48,571 nt of DNA from QFOX01 sp033763655 (GCA_033763655.1 JANRKD010000028.1:1-48571), one strand, 5' to 3'; positions 1 through 9,035 are shown, counted from the first letter of the stretch. Made by a program: numbers and translations. The notes: generated from the letters alone by a model not told the origin.

Positions 1-47
1 CGCGCTTAGAAAACGAGGCAATGTAACCGCATTGTTTCACAGGTTTT

Positions 48-2951
48 ATGGCACAGGATTTCCTCGAAAACTCCTATCTTTATGGCGCGAACGCCGCCTT
101 CATCGAAGAGCTTTACGCGCGCTATGTCGCTAATCCCGCCAGTGTCGATGCCAGTTGGCAGCGGTTTTTCGCCAGTCTCGGCGATGCGCCGGCGCGGCAA
201 ATTCCGTGGAATCAGGTGCCGGTGGGTGTCATCGGCCAGCCCGACCCCGACGCGCCTGCGGCCAAAGCCGACAAGAAAAACGGCGCAGCCACCCCCGCAG
301 CTCCGGCGCTGGATGCGGCGGCCATTCAGGACGAAGCCCTCAACGCCCTGCGCGCGCAGCAGCTCATCCGTGCCTACCGCGTGCGTGGGCATTTGCTGGC
401 GACGCTCGACCCGCTGGGTATCGAAACCCCGACCCTGCATGCCGACCTCGACCCGGTGACCTATGGTTTCAGCGCCGACGATTACGGGCGCAGCATTTAC
501 CTCGGCGGCAACCTTGGCCGCGAACGCGCGACTTTGCGCGAAATCCTCGATATTCTGCAGGCGACCTATTCGGGGACGTTTGGCGTCGAGTTCATGCATA
601 TTCAGGATCCCGCGCAACGCCAGTGGGTGCAGCAGCGCATCGAGGCGGCGGCAGGCAATCCGCAATTTTCGGCGGACGAGAAAAAAGGCATTTTGCGTAC
701 CCTGCTCGAGGTCGAGGCGTTCGAGGAATTTGTGCAGGTAAAATACACCGGCATGAAGCGCTTCTCGATTCAGGGCGGCGACGCGATGGTGCCGGGATTG
801 GTCGCGATTTTGGAAACAGCGAGCAACGTTGGCGTCGATGAAATCGTCATCGGCATGCCACACCGGGGGCGCATGAACGTGCTGACCTCCATCATGGGCA
901 AGCCTTATTCGGAGCTGCTGTCCATCTTCAACGGCAACCTCGATTTTCCTGACAATATCGACAGTTCGGGCGACGTGAAATACCATCTGGGCGCCAGCCA
1001 CGACCGCACCATGGCCAACGGCAAAAAGATGCATTTGTCGCTGACCGCCAACCCCTCGCATCTTGAAATCGTCAATCCGGTGGTGGTGGGCAAGGTGCGC
1101 GCCAAACAGGATCAGCGCAACGACGCTGACCGCAACAAGGTGATGGCCCTGACCCTGCATGGCGACGCGGCGTTTGCCGGGCAAGGCTCGGTGCCTGAAA
1201 CCCTGTCGCTGGCGGAATTGCGCGGCTACCGCACCGGCGGCACGGTGCATGTGGTGGTCAACAACCAGATTGGCTTTACCACCGCGCCGAAATATTCGCG
1301 CTTCACGCCCTACCCGACCGATGTCGCCAAAATGATTCAGGCGCCGATTTTCCACGCCAACGGCGACAATCCCGAGGCGGTAGTATTCTGCTGCCAGCTG
1401 GCGACGGAGTTTCGTCAGGCCTTCGGGCGCGACGCGGTGGTCGATGTTATTTGCTACCGTAAATACGGCCACAACGAAGGCGACGAGCCGATGTACACCC
1501 AGCCGCTGATGTATAAAATCATCAGCAAAAAGCCGTTGCCCGCACATATTTACGGCCAGCGACTGATTGCGCAGGGCGTCATCAGCGAGGCGGAAATCGC
1601 CGGGGAAGTGGAAGCGCTCAACCAGCATTTCAACAAGGAATACGAAGCGGGCAAGGCCTTCAAGCCCAACAAGGCCAACTGGCTGGAAGGCAAATGGAGC
1701 GGCTTTACCAAGGCGGAAAATGGCCTGGGCAAAGAGCCGGATACCGGTGTTGATATCGAGAAGCTGGCACAACTTGGCATGAAGTTGACGGTGGTGCCCG
1801 AGGGGTTCCACATCATCCGCCAGCTGGAACGTATCTTGAAGCGCAAGCAGGAAATGCTGCAAGCGGGTGAAGGGCTCGACTGGGGCATGGGCGAGGCGCT
1901 GGCCTTTGCTTCGCTGGTCGCCGAAGGGGTGGCGGTGCGCCTGACCGGGCAGGATTCGGGGCGTGGTACATTCTCGCACCGCAATTCGGTCTGGGTCGAT
2001 CAGGAAACCGAAGAACGCCATGTGCCGCTTAACCATGTGGCCGAGGGGCAGGCGCGTTACGAAGTGCATGATTCCTCGCTGTCGGAGCTGGCGGTGCTTG
2101 GCTTCGAATACGGCTATTCGCTGGCCGAGCCTTCGGCGCTGACCTTGTGGGAAGGCCAGTTTGGCGATTTCGCCAACGGCGCACAAATGGTCATCGACCA
2201 GTTCATCGCCAGCGGCGAGAATAAATGGCTGCGCATGAGCGGTCTGGTCATGCTGCTGCCGCATGGCTACGAAGGGCAAGGGCCGGAGCATAGCTCGGCG
2301 CGGCTCGAACGTTTCCTGCAGCTTTGCGGCGAGGACAACATGCAGGTGGCGAACATCACCACTCCGGCCAACCTGTTCCACGCGCTGCGCCGTCAGATGC
2401 GGCGTAACTTCCGTAAACCGCTGGTGGTGATGACGCCCAAATCGCTGCTGCGGCATAAACTCTGCGTTTCGACGCTCGCCGATTTCGCGCCCGGCACGCG
2501 CTTCCAGCGGGTGATCGGGGAAACCGATACGCTGGCCAAGGACGGTAACGTCAAGCGGGTGATTTTCACCAGCGGCAAGCTCTATTATGATTTACTCGAA
2601 GCGCGCCGCGAAAAAGCGATCGACGATATCGCGCTGGTGCGGGTGGAGCAATACTATCCGTTCCCGGCGAGTGAGATTGAAGCCACCCTTAAGAAGTACC
2701 CGAACGCGCAAGTAGCCTGGGCACAGGAAGAGCCTGAAAATATGGGCGCCTGGCGCTTCATCGGCCCGCGCATCGGCGAGGTGATGGACGCGCTGGGGCG
2801 GACACCGCCGCGCATCCAGTATATCGGCCGCAAGGAAGCGGCAAGCCCTGCCGCCGGCTACATGAACCTGCACCAACGCGAACAAGCGCAAGTCATTGCC
2901 GATGCGATGACGCTGGAAGCGGCGACCGTCAAACAGAAAAAGAAAGCATAG
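48..2951 (+). CDS. sucA: 2-oxoglutarate dehydrogenase E1 component
   Basis: Thiamine-diphosphate E1 subunit of the 2-oxoglutarate dehydrogenase complex: it decarboxylates 2-oxoglutarate in the TCA cycle and passes the succinyl group to the E2 lipoyl arm. The 967 residues are a full family length. The N-terminus (FLENSYLYGANAAFIEELY) is the short E2-binding segment typical of OGDH E1. The ThDP motif runs from GDAAFAGQG (about residue 372) to NNQ (405-407). The transketolase-like C-terminal half includes LPHGYEGQGPEHSSAR. The start at 48 has a weak AGG a few bases upstream and gives the canonical N-terminus. It is followed 8 bp later by sucB, so it is the first visible gene of a suc-lpd operon; any upstream sucCD genes would lie outside the window. 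Identification is by family motifs and is secure. Confidence 0.97.
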   Translation: MAQDFLENSYLYGANAAFIEELYARYVANPASVDASWQRFFASLGDAPARQIPWNQVPVGVIGQPDPDAPAAKADKKNGAATPAAPALDAAAIQDEALNALRAQQLIRAYRVRGHLLATLDPLGIETPTLHADLDPVTYGFSADDYGRSIYLGGNLGRERATLREILDILQATYSGTFGVEFMHIQDPAQRQWVQQRIEAAAGNPQFSADEKKGILRTLLEVEAFEEFVQVKYTGMKRFSIQGGDAMVPGLVAILETASNVGVDEIVIGMPHRGRMNVLTSIMGKPYSELLSIFNGNLDFPDNIDSSGDVKYHLGASHDRTMANGKKMHLSLTANPSHLEIVNPVVVGKVRAKQDQRNDADRNKVMALTLHGDAAFAGQGSVPETLSLAELRGYRTGGTVHVVVNNQIGFTTAPKYSRFTPYPTDVAKMIQAPIFHANGDNPEAVVFCCQLATEFRQAFGRDAVVDVICYRKYGHNEGDEPMYTQPLMYKIISKKPLPAHIYGQRLIAQGVISEAEIAGEVEALNQHFNKEYEAGKAFKPNKANWLEGKWSGFTKAENGLGKEPDTGVDIEKLAQLGMKLTVVPEGFHIIRQLERILKRKQEMLQAGEGLDWGMGEALAFASLVAEGVAVRLTGQDSGRGTFSHRNSVWVDQETEERHVPLNHVAEGQARYEVHDSSLSELAVLGFEYGYSLAEPSALTLWEGQFGDFANGAQMVIDQFIASGENKWLRMSGLVMLLPHGYEGQGPEHSSARLERFLQLCGEDNMQVANITTPANLFHALRRQMRRNFRKPLVVMTPKSLLRHKLCVSTLADFAPGTRFQRVIGETDTLAKDGNVKRVIFTSGKLYYDLLEARREKAIDDIALVRVEQYYPFPASEIEATLKKYPNAQVAWAQEEPENMGAWRFIGPRIGEVMDALGRTPPRIQYIGRKEAASPAAGYMNLHQREQAQVIADAMTLEAATVKQKKKA

Positions 2952-2959
2952 GAGAATTT

Positions 2960-4153
2960 ATGAGTGGTGAAATACGCGTTCCAGCCCTTGGGGAGTCCGT
3001 CACGGAAGCGACCGTTGCCAAATGGTTTAAACAACCCGGTGAGGCGGTCAACGCCGATGAGCCGCTGGTCGAGCTCGAAACGGATAAAGTCACCGTCGAA
3101 GTCAACGCGCCTGCCGCTGGGGTACTGAAGGAACAGGCCGCCAAAACCGGCGCCACGGTTGGTGTCGGCGCACTGCTTGGGACGGTCGATGTGGGTGCCG
3201 CTGGTGGCAAAGCGGCCGCCGCCGCGCCTGCTGCCAAGCCTGCCGTTGCGACTGCCCCTGTATCCGTGCCCGCGCCGGTGACGCCAACGCCGGCAGCAGC
3301 GAAAAGTGGCCCGGCCGTGACCAAAATGCTCGCCGAAAACCCGCAAATCAACGCTGCGGCGATTGAAGGCACCGGCAAGGATGGCCGCCTGAAAAAAGGT
3401 GACGTCATCACCGCGCTTGAGGGCGACGGGTTTGCTGCAAGCCCCGCCGTCGGCCCACGCGAGGAGCGGGTGAAAATGAGCAAGCTGCGCCAGACCATCG
3501 CGCGGCGGCTGAAGGATTCGCAGAATACGGCGGCGATTCTGACGACCTTCAACGAAATCGACATGAGCAATATTCTGGCGATTCGCAACGAATACAAAGA
3601 GGAGTTCGAGAAAAAGCACGGCATTAAGCTCGGCTTCATGGGCTTCTTTGTGAAAGCGGCAGTGAACGCGCTCAAGCAGATTCCGGCGGTGAATGCGGAA
3701 ATTGCAGGCGATGAAATTATCTACAAGAATTACTACGACATCGGCGTGGCGGTCGGCGGCCCGAACGGCCTCGTCGTGCCCGTCATCCGCGATTGCGACA
3801 AAAAATCGCTGGCGCAGATCGAGCGCGACATCGCCGAAGCGGCGGTGAAAGCCAGAAACGGCACGCTCAGCATGGCCGATATGACCGGCGGTACGTTTAC
3901 GGTTTCCAACGGCGGCACCTACGGCTCGCTGATGAGCACGCCGATTGTCAACCCGCCGCAATCGGCGATTCTTGGCATGCATAAAACCGAGGAGCGCCCG
4001 GTGGTGGTAAAAGGCGAGATCGTCATCCGCCCGATGATGTATGTGGCGATGAGCTACGACCACCGCATTATCGACGGCTCTGAATCGGTGACCTTCCTGG
4101 TTAAAATCAAGCAGGCGGTGGAAGATCCAAGAAGATTGTTGTTGGGGCTTTAG
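2960..4153 (+). CDS. sucB: 2-oxoglutarate dehydrogenase E2, dihydrolipoyl succinyltransferase
   Basis: Core acyltransferase of the 2-oxoglutarate dehydrogenase complex, transferring succinyl from lipoate to CoA. Three parts are visible. The N-terminal lipoyl domain has its lipoylated lysine at K43 in ETDKVTVEV. An Ala/Pro-rich linker leads to a peripheral-subunit-binding domain at about 113-150 (PAVTKMLAENPQINAAAI). The catalytic domain ends with the active-site motif DHRIIDG, with H368 and D372. The 397 residues are normal length, with a single lipoyl domain. The stop codon is only 2 bp before the start of a nucleotidyltransferase gene, so the expected sucB-lpd adjacency is interrupted by a two-gene HEPN/MNT module. 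Confidence 0.97.
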   Translation: MSGEIRVPALGESVTEATVAKWFKQPGEAVNADEPLVELETDKVTVEVNAPAAGVLKEQAAKTGATVGVGALLGTVDVGAAGGKAAAAAPAAKPAVATAPVSVPAPVTPTPAAAKSGPAVTKMLAENPQINAAAIEGTGKDGRLKKGDVITALEGDGFAASPAVGPREERVKMSKLRQTIARRLKDSQNTAAILTTFNEIDMSNILAIRNEYKEEFEKKHGIKLGFMGFFVKAAVNALKQIPAVNAEIAGDEIIYKNYYDIGVAVGGPNGLVVPVIRDCDKKSLAQIERDIAEAAVKARNGTLSMADMTGGTFTVSNGGTYGSLMSTPIVNPPQSAILGMHKTEERPVVVKGEIVIRPMMYVAMSYDHRIIDGSESVTFLVKIKQAVEDPRRLLLGL

Positions 4154-4155
4154 CC

Positions 4156-4446
4156 ATGCCGACGCTCGCCTCCATCCGCGCGCATAAGTCGGAAATTCTG
4201 GCGCTGGCTGAAAAATGCGCGATTGAAAATATCCGCATTTTTGGTTCGGTCGCGCGTGGTGATGCAACGGAGGCAAGCGATGTGGATTTTCTGGTGACAA
4301 GCCATCCCAAAATTGCGCCCTGGGGGCAGATTGATTTTCAGATCGAAGCTCAGGCATTGCTCGGCCATCCAGTGGATGTGATGAGTGATCGCGCCATCCA
4401 TCATCTTATTCGCGAGCGCATTTTGCGTGAGGCAAAACCGCTATGA
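4156..4446 (+). CDS. MntA-type minimal nucleotidyltransferase (antitoxin of a HEPN/MNT pair)
   Basis: Small 96-residue MNT-fold nucleotidyltransferase. The signature G30-S31-X10-D42-V43-D44 is intact, and a third candidate metal ligand is D74 in GHPVDVM, so the active site looks complete. In characterised HepT/MntA systems the MNT protein neutralises its HEPN partner by adding AMP to a tyrosine; that role here is inferred from family and from pairing with the next gene. It begins 2 bp after sucB stops and ends in an ATGA overlap with the HEPN gene, with no room for a promoter, so it must be co-transcribed with suc. No strong Shine-Dalgarno sequence is seen, which suggests translational coupling to sucB. 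Family is secure; function in this cell is not known. Confidence 0.9.
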   Translation: MPTLASIRAHKSEILALAEKCAIENIRIFGSVARGDATEASDVDFLVTSHPKIAPWGQIDFQIEAQALLGHPVDVMSDRAIHHLIRERILREAKPL

Positions 4447-4793
4447 CGGATCATGACGATGGTGTTTATTTTGAACATATCTTGAAGTGCATCGAAGATG
4501 TGCGTGGGTTTGTTGATGGAAAAATAGAAAAAATACATGAAGACAAGCTTTTGTGGTCGGCAACCTTGCGCGTCTTGCAAATTATGTCGGAATCGGCAAC
4601 AAAGCTAAGTGAGCCAACAAAACTGGCCATGCCAGCGATACAATGGCCGCGCATTCGTGGATTTCGCAATCTTTTAGTGCATGATTATTTGGGCAACATT
4701 GAGCCAGAGATTGTGTGCCATGTTCTTCAATATGAGTTGCCAATTTTAGAGAAAGAAATCAACCGGATGCTTGCACAACGGAGAGAGAAATGA
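4443..4793 (+). CDS. HepT-like HEPN ribonuclease toxin (DUF86 family)
   Basis: A 116-residue all-helical HEPN-domain protein of the DUF86/HepT type. The catalytic RX4HXY motif is present as R75-N-L-L-V-H80-D-Y82. Family members are metal-independent RNases; Y82 is the position AMPylated by MntA in the studied homologue. The start overlaps the MNT stop (ATGA at 4443-4446) and the stop overlaps the lpd start (ATGA at 4790-4793). The lpd ribosome-binding site GGAGAG (4780-4785) therefore lies inside this gene. The gene is visibly more AT-rich than its neighbours: bases 4501-4560 contain 23 G/C out of 60. That suggests recent transfer into the suc operon. Family is secure; toxicity is inferred. 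Confidence 0.88.
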   Translation: MTDHDDGVYFEHILKCIEDVRGFVDGKIEKIHEDKLLWSATLRVLQIMSESATKLSEPTKLAMPAIQWPRIRGFRNLLVHDYLGNIEPEIVCHVLQYELPILEKEINRMLAQRREK

Positions 4794-6178
4794 CCGAAGC
4801 GTTTGACCTCATCATCATCGGCGGCGGGCCGGGCGGCTATGTCGCGGCGATACGCGCGGCGCAACTGGGGCTTAAAACCGCCTGTGTCGAAAAACGCGGC
4901 GCACTCGGCGGCACCTGCCTGAATGTTGGCTGTATTCCGAGCAAAGCATTGCTGGAGAGTTCCGAAAAATTCGAGGATGCGAGCGTCCATTTCGCTGCCC
5001 ACGGCATCAGCGTGAAACCAACCCTCGACCTGACCACTATGCAGGCGCGTAAAACAGAACTGGTCACCAAGCTTGGCCATGGCATCGAAGGGCTGTTCAA
5101 GAAAAATAAAGTGGCTTACATCAAAGGGTTGGGAACTATCACCGGCAAAAATGAAGTGACGGTGGAAGGCACGAAATACACGGCCAAAAACATCGTGATT
5201 GCCACCGGTTCCGAAGTGACGCCGCTGCCGGGCATCACCATCGACGAGAAGCAGATTGTATCGAGCACCGGCGCGCTCGAACTCGACACTGTGCCCAAGC
5301 ATCTGGTGGTTATCGGCGCGGGCGTGATTGGGCTGGAGCTTGGCTCGGTCTGGAGGCGCCTCGGCGCGAAAGTGACGGTGCTTGAGTATCTCGACCGCAT
5401 CACTCCGGGGATCGACGGCGACATGGCCAAACAATTCCAAAAATTGCTGGAAAAACAAGGTTTTGAATTTAAGCTTGGTCAGAAAGTCACCAGCGCCAAA
5501 TCCAGTAAATCGGGAGTGGAGGTGGCCTTCGAACCCGCTGCCGGCGGCGCCGGTGAAAAACTCGTGGCCGATGTGGTGCTGGTTGCCGTGGGCCGACGCG
5601 CCTATACGGACAAGCTTGGGCTGGACAGCGTTGGGCTTGCAACCAACATGCGCGGGCAGATCGACGTCAACGCCCATTGGCAGACCGCCGTGCCCCATAT
5701 CTACGCTATTGGCGATGTGATTGCCGGGCCGATGCTCGCGCATAAGGCCGAAGAAGAAGGCGTTGCGGTCGCCGAATTTATCGCCGGGCAGAAGCCGCAT
5801 ATCAACTACAACACCATCCCGAGCGTGGTCTATACCCACCCTGAGCTAGCCAGCGTCGGCAAAACGGAAGAGGAGCTAAAAGCGGCCAACGTCGCGTATA
5901 AGGTCGGTAAATTCCCGTTCATGGCCAACTCGCGCAGCCGCGCGACGGGGCAGATCGAGGGCATGGTGAAAATCCTCGCCGATAGCAAAACCGACGAAGT
6001 GCTCGGTGTGCATATTTTAGGCCCGCAGGCAGGCGGCCTCATCCACGAGGCGTGTATTGCCATGGAATTTGGCGCCAGCGCCGAGGACATCGCCCGCACC
6101 TGCCACGCCCACCCAACCTATAACGAGGCGGTGAAGGAAGCGGCATTTGCGGTCGCTGGCCGCGCGATTCATATGTAG
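4790..6178 (+). CDS. lpdA: Dihydrolipoyl dehydrogenase (E3)
   Basis: FAD-dependent E3 subunit that reoxidises dihydrolipoamide on E2 and reduces NAD+. The 462 residues are full length. Motifs: FAD-binding GGGPGG at 11-16; redox disulfide C43/C48 in GGTCLNVGCIPSK; a second dinucleotide fold VIGAGVIGLELG; and the C-terminal His-Glu active-site region CHAHPTYNEAVKEA. Its start overlaps the HEPN stop by four bases and uses a ribosome-binding site inside the HEPN gene, so its translation is likely coupled to the toxin gene. E3 can also serve pyruvate dehydrogenase; linkage to sucAB makes the 2-oxoglutarate complex the primary assignment. Confidence 0.97.
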   Translation: MTEAFDLIIIGGGPGGYVAAIRAAQLGLKTACVEKRGALGGTCLNVGCIPSKALLESSEKFEDASVHFAAHGISVKPTLDLTTMQARKTELVTKLGHGIEGLFKKNKVAYIKGLGTITGKNEVTVEGTKYTAKNIVIATGSEVTPLPGITIDEKQIVSSTGALELDTVPKHLVVIGAGVIGLELGSVWRRLGAKVTVLEYLDRITPGIDGDMAKQFQKLLEKQGFEFKLGQKVTSAKSSKSGVEVAFEPAAGGAGEKLVADVVLVAVGRRAYTDKLGLDSVGLATNMRGQIDVNAHWQTAVPHIYAIGDVIAGPMLAHKAEEEGVAVAEFIAGQKPHINYNTIPSVVYTHPELASVGKTEEELKAANVAYKVGKFPFMANSRSRATGQIEGMVKILADSKTDEVLGVHILGPQAGGLIHEACIAMEFGASAEDIARTCHAHPTYNEAVKEAAFAVAGRAIHM

Positions 6179-6256
6179 GGGTTGGGTTAGCCCTCCCGCA
6201 GGCGAGTTAGGGGAAGGAAGCGCAAGTCGTCCGCCATCGTCTTCTGCCGTGTTTAT

Positions 6257-6305
6257 GATGGCATCCGTCTTAAAGATAGACCCCGCAATCAATGCGGGGT
6301 GACAG
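6257..6305 (+). repeat. Dispersed hairpin repeat (GGCATCC...ACCCCGC hairpin...GTGACAG), copy 1
   Basis: The unit reads GATGGCATCCGTCTTAAAG, then a hairpin ACCCCGCA-loop-TGCGGGGT, then GACAG. A second copy in the same orientation lies at 48390-48441 with the same order of parts but a different stem sequence (ACCCCGGC/GCCGGGGT). Compensated stem changes between the copies suggest that the hairpin structure is what is conserved. Confidence 0.6.
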
Positions 6306-6489
6306 TTGGGGATGGGGCTACCTTGGCCGCCACCGGCCACCATTCCATCTCTTGTCATGCCAGCTTTACGCTGGCATCCAGCCCCTTTAAGAAAATCTCG
6401 CGGCGCGGTGGGCGACCTAACGCGGCGCGTTCACATCGCAGTTGGGCTGGCTGGCACAAAGGCTGCCAGCATGCCATAGCCGATGGGTA

Positions 6490-6523
6490 GCCGTGCGTAG
6501 CCCTCCGGGCGAGCCGCGTGCGG
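6490..6523 (+). repeat. Dispersed repeat core also found inside yejF
   Basis: The core GCCGTGCGTAGC, then a 7-base variable part, then GCGAGCCGCGTGCGG, recurs in reverse orientation at 26966-26996 with a 4-base variable part. Similarity extends weakly on the right, with GTCAGCGC present in both. The 26917-27004 copy lies within a coding sequence; this one is intergenic. Confidence 0.6.
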
Positions 6524-6571
6524 TGGGAGCTCGAGGGTAAGACCCTCGTCAGCGCGCGAAGCGCTTAAAGA

Positions 6572-7510
6572 CTATGCGGCGGCCTTGCCGCTGGTCAGTT
6601 CGAGGAACAAATCCTCCAGCTCGACTTCCTGCGTGGCCAGATCGGCGATGATGAGGCCGGCGGTGGCGATGCGGCCAAGGATGTCGCTCATCGCCGCCTT
6701 GCTTGGTTGGTATTTCACTACCAGCTTGCCGTCGCGTAAGCAGGCCTGCAATTCGGCGAGCGCTGGGGGCAAGTCGGTCAGCGGTGCGGCGAGGGTGAAG
6801 GTTACTTCCTTGCTATCCACCCCGCGCATGAGAGCGTCCTTGCGGTCACGTTTGACAATCCGCCCCTGATGGATAATGGCAATTTCGTCGCAGAGTTCTT
6901 CGGCTTCTTCGAGATAATGCGTCGTCAGCAGAATGGTGGTGCCTGCTGCGTTTAACTGGCGCACATATTCCCACAAATGGCGGCGCAGCTCGACATCGAC
7001 CCCGGCGGTCGGCTCGTCGAGCACCAATACGGAGGGAGTGTGTACCAGCGCTTTGCCAATCAGCAACCGGCGGCGCATCCCGCCCGAAAGGCGACGGCTG
7101 GGCTGGTCGGCTTTGTCGGCAAGGCCCATGGCACGGATGATTTCATCGGTGCGGCGGTCGCGTTGGGGGATGCCATAATAGCCGGCGGTAATTTCGAGCG
7201 CCTGCCGCACGGTGAAGAACGTGTCGAGCACCAGTTCCTGCGGCACAATGCCGATGGCGCGTTTGGCGGCACGCACCTCGGTATCAAGGTCGTGGCCACA
7301 AATACGCGCCGTGCCCGAGGATTTCAGCACCGTCCCGGCGAGAATGTTGATGAGGGTCGATTTTCCGGCGCCGTTGGGCCCGAGCAGGCCGAAAAACGCG
7401 CCGCGCGGAATGGTGAGGTTCACCCCGTGCAAGGCGGTTTTCTCCTCGCCGGTCTTGCGGTCGCGGTAGGTTTTGCGTAAATCCTGAATGTCGATGGCGG
7501 CGTCGGTCAT
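6572..7510 (-). CDS. ABC transporter ATP-binding protein (ABC-2/YadG type), no adjacent permease
   Basis: A 312-residue nucleotide-binding subunit of an ABC-2 type exporter. Walker A is GPNGAGKST at 44-52, the signature is LSGGMRRRL, Walker B is VLVLDEPTAGVD, and the switch histidine is in TTHYLEEAEELCD. The C-terminal extension after residue 220 is typical of the drug and polysaccharide exporter ATPases resembling E. coli YadG. The cognate membrane subunit normally adjoins this gene, but der lies upstream and a repeat-rich gap downstream, so the permease is missing here. The substrate cannot be told. ATG at 7510 is the first in-frame start and gives the expected N-terminus. Confidence 0.9.
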   Translation of the reverse strand: MTDAAIDIQDLRKTYRDRKTGEEKTALHGVNLTIPRGAFFGLLGPNGAGKSTLINILAGTVLKSSGTARICGHDLDTEVRAAKRAIGIVPQELVLDTFFTVRQALEITAGYYGIPQRDRRTDEIIRAMGLADKADQPSRRLSGGMRRRLLIGKALVHTPSVLVLDEPTAGVDVELRRHLWEYVRQLNAAGTTILLTTHYLEEAEELCDEIAIIHQGRIVKRDRKDALMRGVDSKEVTFTLAAPLTDLPPALAELQACLRDGKLVVKYQPSKAAMSDILGRIATAGLIIADLATQEVELEDLFLELTSGKAAA

Positions 7511-7580
7511 ACGCCCGGTATAGCACGAAGGTGGGCGATGGAAAGCGGGTTCCTTGGGGGCAGGAAACCGACATATTTTT

Positions 7581-9035
7581 CTAGCGATTCACGCGTTTTT
7601 TGTTTTTCGCGAACGGATTGTTGCTTTCCTTTAATATCAGCCGGATCGGGGTGCCATTGAGGCCGAACGTGCTGCGCAGGCCATGCACCAGGTATTTGAG
7701 ATAGGCGCCCGGAAACTCATCGGCCATATTGCAGAAGAGGTGGAAGGTCGGTGGCCGGGATTTCACCTGCGTGATGTATTTGATTTTGAGGCGGCGGCCC
7801 TTCACCAGCGGCGGGCTATGGTGCGCCATCGTGGTTTCCAGCCAGCGGTTCATTTCGGCGGTCGGCACCCGGCGGTTCCAGACCTCATGCGCGGTGAGGC
7901 AGGCATTGAGCAACGCATCCAGCCCGGTTTTTTTGATGGCCGACACAGGTGCAACGGTAATGCCCTGCAATTGCGCGAGTTGCTTATTGAGCATATAGTC
8001 GATTTCTTCGAGCAGCGCCTTGCGCGCGGGCTGCGGAATTAAATCCCATTTATTGAGGCCGATGACGCAGGCGCGCCCCTCGCGCTCGACCAGCGCGGCA
8101 AGGGTGGCGTCCTGCTTTTCGAGCGGCACCGTCGCGTCGATAAGGATGACCACCACCTCGGCGAAGGTGAGCGCACGGATGGAGTCGCTCACCGCCAGCT
8201 TCTCGATTTTCCCCTGCACATTGGCGCGTTTGCGCATGCCTGCCGTGTCATGCAGGTTAAAGGCTGTGCCGTGATAATCGAACGGCACGGCGATGGCGTC
8301 GCGGGTGATGCCCGCTTCGGGGCCGACCAGCAGGCGATCCTCGCCAATCAGGGCGTTGATGAGGGTGGATTTTCCGGCGTTCGGGCGGCCAAGAATGACG
8401 AGGTTGATGGGTTTGCCGGCAATTTCTTCGTCCGCGTTCACTTCGGCGAAGATTTCGGCGGCCTCGCCACGGGTCGCGGCTTTTTTATCGGCGCGTTTGT
8501 TGGCGCGCTGTTTTTTGCTCTTTTCTTCGGGCGCGTGCTCTACATGCGGCGCCATAGCTTCATACAGCTCGCCCAGCCCCTCGCCATGTTCGGCGGAAAT
8601 GAGCGCGACTTCGTTAAAGCCCAGCCGGTAAATATCGCTGGTCGCGTTGGTGCGGTTGGACTCGGCTTTGTTGCCGATGAGAATGACCGGCTTGGCGCTT
8701 TTGCGCACCAGCTTGGCGAAATGCTGGTCGATCGGGGTCACACCCGCGCGCACGTCGATGACGAACAGCAGCAGGTCGGCCTCGTCCATCGCCGCTTTGG
8801 TCTGGTCGAACATGCGGGTGGCGAGGGCCTCGGGGCCGGCATCCTCCATTCCCGCCGTGTCGATGACGCGAAACCGCAGGTCGGCAAGCGCGCCGTCGGC
8901 ATAGCGGCGGTCACGGGTGACGCCCGGCTGGTCGTCGACCAGTGCCAGCTTTTTGCCGACGAGGCGGTTAAATAACGTCGATTTGCCGACATTCGGGCGG
9001 CCAATAATGGCGATCAGGGGCAGGATTTCGTTCAT
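7581..9035 (-). CDS. der: Ribosome-assembly GTPase Der (EngA)
   Basis: Essential double-GTPase needed for 50S subunit maturation. Two tandem G domains are visible: the first begins IIGRPNVGKST and has DTAGMED and GNKAES; the second begins ILGRPNAGKST and has DTAGMRK and LNKWDL. A KH-like C-terminal domain ends in GTPIRLILKESNNPF. I place the start at the ATG at 9035 (MNEILPLIAIIGRPN, 484 residues). The reading frame extends six codons further upstream, but Der proteins begin just before the first G1 motif. bamB and the TPR gene lie upstream on the same strand; linkage with bamB is common in bacteria. Confidence 0.96.
   Translation of the reverse strand: MNEILPLIAIIGRPNVGKSTLFNRLVGKKLALVDDQPGVTRDRRYADGALADLRFRVIDTAGMEDAGPEALATRMFDQTKAAMDEADLLLFVIDVRAGVTPIDQHFAKLVRKSAKPVILIGNKAESNRTNATSDIYRLGFNEVALISAEHGEGLGELYEAMAPHVEHAPEEKSKKQRANKRADKKAATRGEAAEIFAEVNADEEIAGKPINLVILGRPNAGKSTLINALIGEDRLLVGPEAGITRDAIAVPFDYHGTAFNLHDTAGMRKRANVQGKIEKLAVSDSIRALTFAEVVVILIDATVPLEKQDATLAALVEREGRACVIGLNKWDLIPQPARKALLEEIDYMLNKQLAQLQGITVAPVSAIKKTGLDALLNACLTAHEVWNRRVPTAEMNRWLETTMAHHSPPLVKGRRLKIKYITQVKSRPPTFHLFCNMADEFPGAYLKYLVHGLRSTFGLNGTPIRLILKESNNPFAKNKKRVNR

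Larger units (their letters stand above)
6179..6571. other. Gene-free stretch with dispersed palindromic repeats
   Basis: A gap of 393 bp between the convergent lpd and ABC ATPase genes. No credible ORF is seen on either strand. It contains pieces of at least three repeat families found elsewhere in the window: a CCCTCCCGC...TTAGGGGA fragment at about 6190-6214 (fuller copies near 25680 and 48300), a GACCCCGCA/TGCGGGGT hairpin unit at 6257-6305, and a core at 6490-6523 also found inside yejF. A further hairpin, TGCCAGC...GCTGGCA, lies near 6358-6374. No U-tract terminator was recognised. Confidence 0.6.

Noticed and set aside
6..2456. Minus-strand open frame of 816 codons opposite sucA
   Set aside because: It is the shadow of a GC-rich gene: it lies wholly antisense to a certain sucA, has His/Arg/Gln-rich composition and no recognisable domain.
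2858..4357. Minus-strand open frame of 499 codons opposite sucB and the MNT gene
   Set aside because: Antisense to two genes with intact family motifs; no motif of its own and shadow-like composition.
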